64,000 nucleotides of DNA from Paenibacillus tianjinensis. Its GTDB lineage: Bacteria; Bacillota; Bacilli; Paenibacillales; Paenibacillaceae. The notes beneath the pieces were generated by a model that saw only the letters and a program-made list of their open reading frames with translations, made no database searches and had not been told where the DNA came from. Of the stretch, positions 58,720 through 64,000 are shown one piece after another. The position numbers and the translations under genes are program-made. Each line of letters begins with the position of its first letter. Positions within the stretch are counted from its first letter, which is position 1. The stretch spans positions 2,728,001 through 2,792,000 of the forward strand of contig NZ_CP070969.1 of the NCBI RefSeq assembly GCF_017086365.1, in the 5' to 3' direction.

Positions 58720-60774
58720 TTATTGCAGCACTAAGACACCAAATCCTTCCATAGTGCACTTACCATGCAATTTTTTACCTGTCAGCAAATCGATCCGCGG
58801 CTCTTTGAGCACAATTTCCGCAGATGTTTCACTATAATTCAATAGAAACGTCAGGCTGGTGGTGTCGCTCCGGCGGATCTGCAGTTCAACCTCGGCGGGC
58901 AGCTCCAGCCACTCCGCAGCCGGAGAACTAATATTCAAGCTGCCGATGATTCTTAGCGCTGCTTCCTCATTGAAGACCGCCCCGTAATACCAGACCTCGC
59001 CCATGCCGCGTTTGTTCCGGGTAACTGCCGGTTTGCCGGCATAATAATCGGTAGCGTAGGTGCCCATAACCTCCACACTGTCCTGTTCCACCTGCAGAAT
59101 ATCATTAAAGGCATCTGCTCCGGTAAGCGCTTCGCTGCCGTGCGCCCATTTAATCATAGTAGGAGCACGATTTCCTTTTACCATCGTAAATTCTTCTACG
59201 GTAATCCCGCAGAGCTCCTTAGCGGCTCCGGGAAAAGCCCGCATGTAGCATTGACCGCGTAAATCTTTATATCCTGTACGACAGCCGAAGATGAGCTTGC
59301 CGCCTTGCTGCACATACTCATCTAGCACCGCCGCCGTCTCATCCGTCATAATCGCCGGATGCGGATAGACCAGCACCTGATACCGGGCCAGCTCCGCAGC
59401 TGTTGTCTTCCTGCGCATGTAGACAACATCTGTAGGAATATGCTTCCGCTGCAGTGCCTTGAACCATTCCTTGTTGCTGGTCCACATAAATGGCCCGTGC
59501 CAAATATCGTATTCGCCATCCCACTCATTATCATAGTCGCGCAGAATGGCTACTGAAGCTTCTGCCCGGGTTCCGATAATCGCTTTACCTGCTGATGCCA
59601 GCTCCCGGCCGATTCCCGAAGCTTCCCTGACTCGGCGGTTAGGCAGGTTATGGTAGTCGTTAAGGCCATGCCAGTAAATCTCGTTGCCCATTGTTGCAGT
59701 CCGCCAGCGGAAATATAGCACCATATCCGCACCGTGGGCGATGGACTGGTACGTCCAGAGCCGCATCTGTCCGGGTTTCGGAGAAGGCATATCCATCCGG
59801 TTGACCCAGCCGCCGGGACCTGATTGCTGCTCCATAATGCAGTAGTTAGAGCTGATCGAACGGACAACAGACAGGGACAGGCTCCAGTTCCGGTCGCCGA
59901 GCGGATTCTTTTCGCCCGGGTCATGAGAAATACTGGAGAATTGGGGATAGGAATCATAGCTGAAGAAATCCAGCAGCTCATCCTGCAACTCATGGCTGTC
60001 GAGATGCCCGAACAGTCCGTTTGTCGTTACCCACTGATCAGGCGCCTTGGCCCGAAGAATATCCACCTGTAATTTGGCGAAAGAGATCGTGTTGTCAGAG
60101 ATGAAGCGTTTCTCATCCAGCGCCTGATGCGGATTAGGCTGCTTCGGCACCGGAGTAGGACGCGGCAAATACACCTGCGACCAGCTGGTATAGCTCTGGT
60201 TCCAGAAGACGGCACCCCAGGCCTCATTTAATTTCTCCAAGGTAACATATTTGCGCTGAAGCCACTCACGGAAGGCATTGTGATCGCTTTCAGAGTAGAA
60301 TTCATTGATCTCACAATTCAGCTCATTATCAATCTGCCAGCCAGCCACACCGGGATGGCTGCCGTAATGTGTCGCCATCTGCGATACAATCTCTGCACAC
60401 AGCTCCCGGTATTTAGGGCTGCTGTAATTGTAATGGCGCCGCATGCCATGCTGAAGGGTGACGCCTTCATAGGTCACATTCAGCACTTCAGGGTACTTCT
60501 CGGTGAGCCAGGCTGGGGGAGTAGCTGTAGGTGTTCCGAGCACGACTTTGAGCCCGTGGCGATGGGCCAAATCGATGGCGCGGTCGAACAGGCCGAATTG
60601 GAAGCGGCCTTCTTCGGGTTCAAATATGGACCAGGCAAATTCGCCCATCCGGACAATGGTAAAGCCGGTTTCCACCATACGGCGGTAATCGTCATCCCAC
60701 ATGTCCTCCGGCCAATGCTCCGGGTAATAGCAGACGCCAAGTTCAAATTGTTTATCAGCGACAGGTTTCTTCAT
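58720..60774 (-). CDS. GH42 beta-galactosidase
   Basis: 684 residues, typical of glycoside hydrolase family 42. The TIM barrel (about 8-380) carries the acid/base Glu151 in QIDNELN and the nucleophile Glu315 in CIMEQQSGPGGW, with GTPTATPPAWLTEKYPE, which binds substrate in the -1 site. The trimerisation domain (about 390-600) and a small C-terminal sandwich follow. It hydrolyses beta-galactosides such as lacto-oligosaccharides or plant galactans in the cytoplasm (no signal peptide). ATG 60774 with TTGGAGGTTAAG upstream; an ATG 12 bases earlier is weaker. Divergent from an AraC regulator; a weak cre-like site lies between. Confidence 0.94.
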   Translation of the reverse strand: MKKPVADKQFELGVCYYPEHWPEDMWDDDYRRMVETGFTIVRMGEFAWSIFEPEEGRFQFGLFDRAIDLAHRHGLKVVLGTPTATPPAWLTEKYPEVLNVTYEGVTLQHGMRRHYNYSSPKYRELCAEIVSQMATHYGSHPGVAGWQIDNELNCEINEFYSESDHNAFREWLQRKYVTLEKLNEAWGAVFWNQSYTSWSQVYLPRPTPVPKQPNPHQALDEKRFISDNTISFAKLQVDILRAKAPDQWVTTNGLFGHLDSHELQDELLDFFSYDSYPQFSSISHDPGEKNPLGDRNWSLSLSVVRSISSNYCIMEQQSGPGGWVNRMDMPSPKPGQMRLWTYQSIAHGADMVLYFRWRTATMGNEIYWHGLNDYHNLPNRRVREASGIGRELASAGKAIIGTRAEASVAILRDYDNEWDGEYDIWHGPFMWTSNKEWFKALQRKHIPTDVVYMRRKTTAAELARYQVLVYPHPAIMTDETAAVLDEYVQQGGKLIFGCRTGYKDLRGQCYMRAFPGAAKELCGITVEEFTMVKGNRAPTMIKWAHGSEALTGADAFNDILQVEQDSVEVMGTYATDYYAGKPAVTRNKRGMGEVWYYGAVFNEEAALRIIGSLNISSPAAEWLELPAEVELQIRRSDTTSLTFLLNYSETSAEIVLKEPRIDLLTGKKLHGKCTMEGFGVLVLQ

Positions 60775-60802
60775 CTTAACCTCCAAGTGTAAAAATATGC
60801 TT

Positions 60803-60816
60803 TGTGAACGCTTCTA
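60803..60816 (+). promoter_or_regulatory. weak cre-like site between the GH42 and araC genes
   Basis: TGTGAACGCTTCTA has two mismatches to TGWAARCGYTWNCW. Its position upstream of the beta-galactosidase start suggests CcpA control, but the match is marginal. Confidence 0.35.
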
Positions 60817-60919
60817 ATCTATTGTAATATCAGCTCATAGGAATCTCATATAACATAATATTGCTTTTATATTATTATCTTGCGTGCTGGATATTTAGAA
60901 ACAGAGGGGAGCGGATGGG

Positions 60920-61753
60920 TTGAAACTGCAATGGGTATTACCGGCACCCGCCTATGCCCACTATGTCTGCTATCCGGAATTTCTGGGACATTACAGCGAA
61001 TTCCCGCAGCATGCAGAGCGAAGAAGTGAAGGGATGTTGAACAGCTATAATCTGCATTTGGTTTTTGGCGGTTCCGGCTATGTATTTCAGGAGGGCGAAA
61101 GGATTCCAATGGGCAAAGGAAGCGGCTTTCTTTATCCTAGAGGGGCCTATCAGCAGTACGGTTCTGATCCGTCGCAGCCCTGGGAGGTACGCTGGGTCCA
61201 CTTCAATACGGCCATATCCCTGCCACTTTTGGAGGAAGTAGACAAGTCACGCGGTTATTTCTTCACATTTGATCTAAACGCTGGCCTTGCGTCCAGATTC
61301 GAAGAGATGTACCGGCTTAGCGCGGCCTACGAGACACGCAGTGAACCGCGGCTCTCCGCCGTAATCTATGAAATTCTGGTTACGCTGCTGCAAAACTCTG
61401 AACCGCTGCATGGCTCCGTGCCGCTGGAGATCAGACATTCTATCCGCCGCACGGCAGACCTCATTCATCAGGAATGTGAGCGTCCCTGGACGCTTGAAAG
61501 CATGTCGAGGCTTGCGGGATACAGCAGCTACCACTTTTTGCGGCTTTTCCGCTCCATCATGGGGAAGACCCCGAACCGTTATTTAAGCGATTGCCGTCTG
61601 GCAAGGGCCAAGCTGCTGCTTGTCTCAACTGAGCTGCCTGTCGAGCAGATCGCTCTGCTGACCGGTTTTCATCAGTCCAGTTATTTCATTAAAGTATTCA
61701 AGCTGGCGGAAGGATTGCCCCCGAGCCAGTATAGGCGGTCATTCAGCTCATAG
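60920..61753 (+). CDS. AraC-family regulator
   Basis: 277 residues. The N-terminal sensor part (about 1-170) has the cupin-like pattern YNLHLVFGGSGYVFQEGERIPMGKGSGFLYPRGAYQQYG. The DNA-binding domain reads ERPWTLESMSRLAGYSSYHFLRLFRSIMGKTPNRYLSDCRLARAKLLLVSTELPVEQIALLTGFHQSSYFIKVFKLAEG. TTG at 60920 after GAGGGGAGCGG. It is divergent from the GH42 gene at 145 bases and probably activates it in response to a galactoside. Confidence 0.9.
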   Translation: MKLQWVLPAPAYAHYVCYPEFLGHYSEFPQHAERRSEGMLNSYNLHLVFGGSGYVFQEGERIPMGKGSGFLYPRGAYQQYGSDPSQPWEVRWVHFNTAISLPLLEEVDKSRGYFFTFDLNAGLASRFEEMYRLSAAYETRSEPRLSAVIYEILVTLLQNSEPLHGSVPLEIRHSIRRTADLIHQECERPWTLESMSRLAGYSSYHFLRLFRSIMGKTPNRYLSDCRLARAKLLLVSTELPVEQIALLTGFHQSSYFIKVFKLAEGLPPSQYRRSFSS

Positions 61754-61794
61754 ATTTAGAGTCACTAGGGAACAAATATTAACAAAACGTTTTC

Positions 61795-61825
61795 TAAAAA
61801 CAGCGCTAATAGTGCTGTTTTTTTG
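61795..61825 (+). terminator. rho-independent terminator
   Basis: AAAAACAGCGCT pairs with AGTGCTGTTTTT (one G-U pair) around a short loop, followed by further T. Confidence 0.85.
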
Positions 61826-61936
61826 CGTGAATAGGTTAAAAAGTTACAAGCAGACAGGAAGAGTTACAAATTGGATACAATTCCCTGTGAGCTAGCAACT
61901 ATAATAACTCTAGCAAATATTCCTGGGAGGAAATCC

Positions 61937-64000
61937 ATGAGACCGATCAATAAAAAAACTATTGCACTGCTCCTAAGCAGCTTTGCTATAGCCCAGTTGG
62001 CAGGAAGTACGGCAGCTCCAGCCATCCTGGCCGCAGGGACAACCGGGCCGGCAGCTTCAGTTACTGCAGCAGCCAAGGTGAATCCAATTACACTTGCGGC
62101 TGGTGTTACAGCAGCGCTAGAAGACGTTAACATTTGGACGCAGTCCGGCAGTAACATTCTGGCTTACACATTGAAGATTACAAATAACAGCAGTTCCAGT
62201 GTAAACCTGCAGCGCTACTTCTCCCGTGTGGTTACACCGGGGGGATCTGTGATTCCCGGTAATCCTGTAACCGCAGACGCGACGAAGAAGAAGGTACCTG
62301 CAAAGGACAGTATGAGTATTACATATTACGTGAATATCGGACAAACCACGTCGCTGAAAGGCGTTAAGATCGCCATGTACGTGTGGGACACGAAGACTAA
62401 AGGCTACCTAAAGCACGCGGGATCTATTGCTGTGCCGGCTAATTATTCCACGACTGTGGAGCTGGGAAAGAGTCTAAATACGAAGATGAATGATATCCCG
62501 GTTACAGCAAGTGCAGACACACTTCAGCTGTATAAGTACGCCGGTAAGGTCTATGCCAAGGTGGGGATTAATCTTACCAATAGAGGCAACAAAGTGCTCA
62601 GTGATTCGGGTTATTCAGCCTACCTGGTTACAGCGAGCGGGACTTCGTTTGAGCTTGCACTGAGCAGTTCCCAGACAGGTTACAAGATTCAGCCGCAGGA
62701 GAAAAAAAGCATTTATTATCTGACGGAAATACCTGCTTATCTGAAAACGGCCAACATGAAGCTGCAATTCACGCAAAAGGATGAGACGCTGAAGCTAGAG
62801 CTCCCGAAAACCTCCTACAAGCTTCCGGCAGCAACTACCCCGGATCTGATTGTAGCCAGCGGCGCCGTTAAAAAGCTTCTCATAAGCAGCAATACCGTTG
62901 ATACGAAGCTTACCGGCGCCTCGGTGTATGCGGAAGATGCCAAAGCGGTATGGTCGTTCCAACTGCAATTAAAAAACACCGGGAACAAGGCGGTAACGCT
63001 GCCTGTTTATGAGCTGGCAGTCAAATCGGCCAAAGGGACGGCTTTCCCGGTGAATTCCAAGGGGTTAAGCGGACTTATCCTAAAGCCGCTGGAAACAAAG
63101 GTTGTCCCGCTGACGGTTGAAATCCCGCTTGAGGTGGAGCAGTCCGGCCTGCAGCTGCAAATGATCGAAGCGGTCACCGCAGCAGCCGGAACCGGGTCTG
63201 GATCAGGGCCGTCAGAACCGTCAGGACCCGCAGATGCGGCCGAGCCTTCTGCAAAGCTGATTTTTCCCGTAGCGTACTTTACAATTCCGTACACCTTGCG
63301 TGCCGATGTGCACAGCGGCCAGGAATATGGGGCTACTAACCAATACGGCTCTTTCTCATACAGCCTGCAATCTCTGCAGCGTTATCCCTGGAAGGATGAT
63401 GATATTGTCATCGCCAAGCTGAGAATTACGAATACCCAGTCTGTCAACCTCACAATTCCTGAATTGAAGGGGGCTCTGAAGCTGGATACCGATAATCTGG
63501 CCTCAACAACCGATCTCCTGATGGACAAAGAGTCATCGGTGCTTGCTCCCGGTAAATCTGCCGAGCTTTCGCTGCTGACCAAAATCCCTTATACGGACGA
63601 GTTCGAGAATGTCAGAATTAGTTTATCCGTCAAATCGGATACGGAGAATATTCCTTTTCTCGATCTGAGCACGAACAGCTTCATAAGTGCCATAGACAAT
63701 CTGAAGCGTGGTGATACCTATACAATTACCGGAAAAGGTAAAAACGCCACTGTCCAGGAGAGCAGAACCACAGTCTATCCAGGCAGCAATGCCAACATCG
63801 TATACACAGAGCTGCTGATGAGCAGCGGTGAGAAGCGCCAGAGTAAAATGGCCCGGCTGCAAGCTTATTACAAGACAGCGGATGGACAGTTTTATGAAGC
63901 CAAGGTGAATCAGACAAATAATGCGGCGACACCCGGAGGCAAACAGCTGATTACGTTCTGGGCCAAGCTGCCCAAAACAGCTGCTACTGCAGATGTCTCC
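61937..64000 (+). CDS. secreted protein with repeated beta-sandwich units (3' end outside window)
   Basis: The frame stays open for 688 codons from ATG 61937 to the right edge, so at least 688 residues are encoded. A signal peptide is visible (KKTIALLLSSFAIAQLAGSTAAPAILA). The rest is built of at least four related units of about 115-140 residues, each with a strand pair like LKITNNSSSSVNL, INLTNRGNKVL, LQLKNTGNKAVTL or LRITNTQSVNL; a Gly/Ser/Pro-rich linker (GTGSGSGPSEPSGP) separates the third and fourth. This resembles the NTG-type repeats of CARDB/DUF11-like surface proteins. ATG has GGGAGG upstream. Probably wall-associated; an exporter or anchor may follow beyond the window. Confidence 0.85.
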   Translation, partial: MRPINKKTIALLLSSFAIAQLAGSTAAPAILAAGTTGPAASVTAAAKVNPITLAAGVTAALEDVNIWTQSGSNILAYTLKITNNSSSSVNLQRYFSRVVTPGGSVIPGNPVTADATKKKVPAKDSMSITYYVNIGQTTSLKGVKIAMYVWDTKTKGYLKHAGSIAVPANYSTTVELGKSLNTKMNDIPVTASADTLQLYKYAGKVYAKVGINLTNRGNKVLSDSGYSAYLVTASGTSFELALSSSQTGYKIQPQEKKSIYYLTEIPAYLKTANMKLQFTQKDETLKLELPKTSYKLPAATTPDLIVASGAVKKLLISSNTVDTKLTGASVYAEDAKAVWSFQLQLKNTGNKAVTLPVYELAVKSAKGTAFPVNSKGLSGLILKPLETKVVPLTVEIPLEVEQSGLQLQMIEAVTAAAGTGSGSGPSEPSGPADAAEPSAKLIFPVAYFTIPYTLRADVHSGQEYGATNQYGSFSYSLQSLQRYPWKDDDIVIAKLRITNTQSVNLTIPELKGALKLDTDNLASTTDLLMDKESSVLAPGKSAELSLLTKIPYTDEFENVRISLSVKSDTENIPFLDLSTNSFISAIDNLKRGDTYTITGKGKNATVQESRTTVYPGSNANIVYTELLMSSGEKRQSKMARLQAYYKTADGQFYEAKVNQTNNAATPGGKQLITFWAKLPKTAATADVS

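Noticed and set aside
61782..61795. cre site ACAAAACGTTTTCT upstream of the surface protein
   Set aside because: Only the core is symmetric, the first two bases disagree, and it sits next to the araC terminator rather than at a promoter.
1..64000. CRISPR array, prophage, insertion sequence, tRNA or rRNA
   Set aside because: No regularly spaced repeat, integrase, transposase, att-like tRNA end or stable RNA signature was seen on either strand.

Overview
The window is chromosomal DNA from a spore-forming, low-to-mid GC Gram-positive bacterium, most likely Paenibacillus or a close relative. The evidence is the fabF-rnc-smc-ftsY order, a gerA-type germinant receptor operon, DUF1657/DUF421 spore proteins, strong AGGAGG ribosome sites with frequent TTG/GTG starts, many AraC/TetR/MFS genes, and an average base composition near 50% GC. 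No tRNA, rRNA, CRISPR array, prophage or insertion sequence was seen.

Layout. 1-6.6 kb: housekeeping block (3' part of fabF, rnc, smc, ftsY) closed by a strong terminator. 7-10.4 kb: a three-gene amidoligase-like module (circularly permuted ATP-grasp, alpha-E protein, transglutaminase-like protein). 10.5-15.7 kb: a short-chain dehydrogenase, small conserved proteins and the helicase HrpB, which contains a very GC-rich patch. 15.7-18.3 kb: a stress protein behind a SigB-like promoter, a close homologue of the Bacillus replication terminator protein RTP with candidate RTP-like sites at its own promoter, a YteA-type DksA/TraR protein and a DivIVA/GpsB-like protein. 18.4-26 kb: a large hybrid histidine kinase, a RAT-controlled glcT-EIIA-nagP PTS operon and a chemoreceptor-like protein with a divergent tip. 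26-33.5 kb: a 37-codon Met/Cys-rich ORF, a divergent hxlR/ribA pair, an ABC-2 exporter, a ROK kinase and small proteins. 33.6-41.9 kb: two TetR/DHA2-efflux units with recognisable operator dyads, a VanX-like dipeptidase, a stalk-domain protein and a divergent DMT-exporter/LysR pair. 42-47.1 kb: sugar or inositol catabolism (two Gfo/Idh/MocA dehydrogenases, one TIM-barrel isomerase, an AraC regulator, a cre-like site) with a lipoprotein inserted. 47.2-52.3 kb: a sporulation/germination cluster with SigG-like promoters. 52.4-55.8 kb: a MoxR-DUF58-DUF4129 operon. 55.9-58.3 kb: MerR regulator, a hydrolase lacking its catalytic His, and azlCD, then a decayed acetyltransferase fragment. 58.7-61.8 kb: a GH42 beta-galactosidase divergent from an AraC regulator. 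61.9 kb to the end: a large secreted repeat protein that runs off the window.

The points most worth a second look are the RTP homologue with its operator-like sites, the short Met/Cys-rich ORF, the 27-bp motif shared by two intergenic regions, the RAT-controlled N-acetylglucosamine-type PTS, the DUF421-DUF1657 pairing with a SigG-like promoter, and the Ser-for-His hydrolase next to its MerR regulator. All assignments come from reading the sequence and remembered family signatures; no database search was run.
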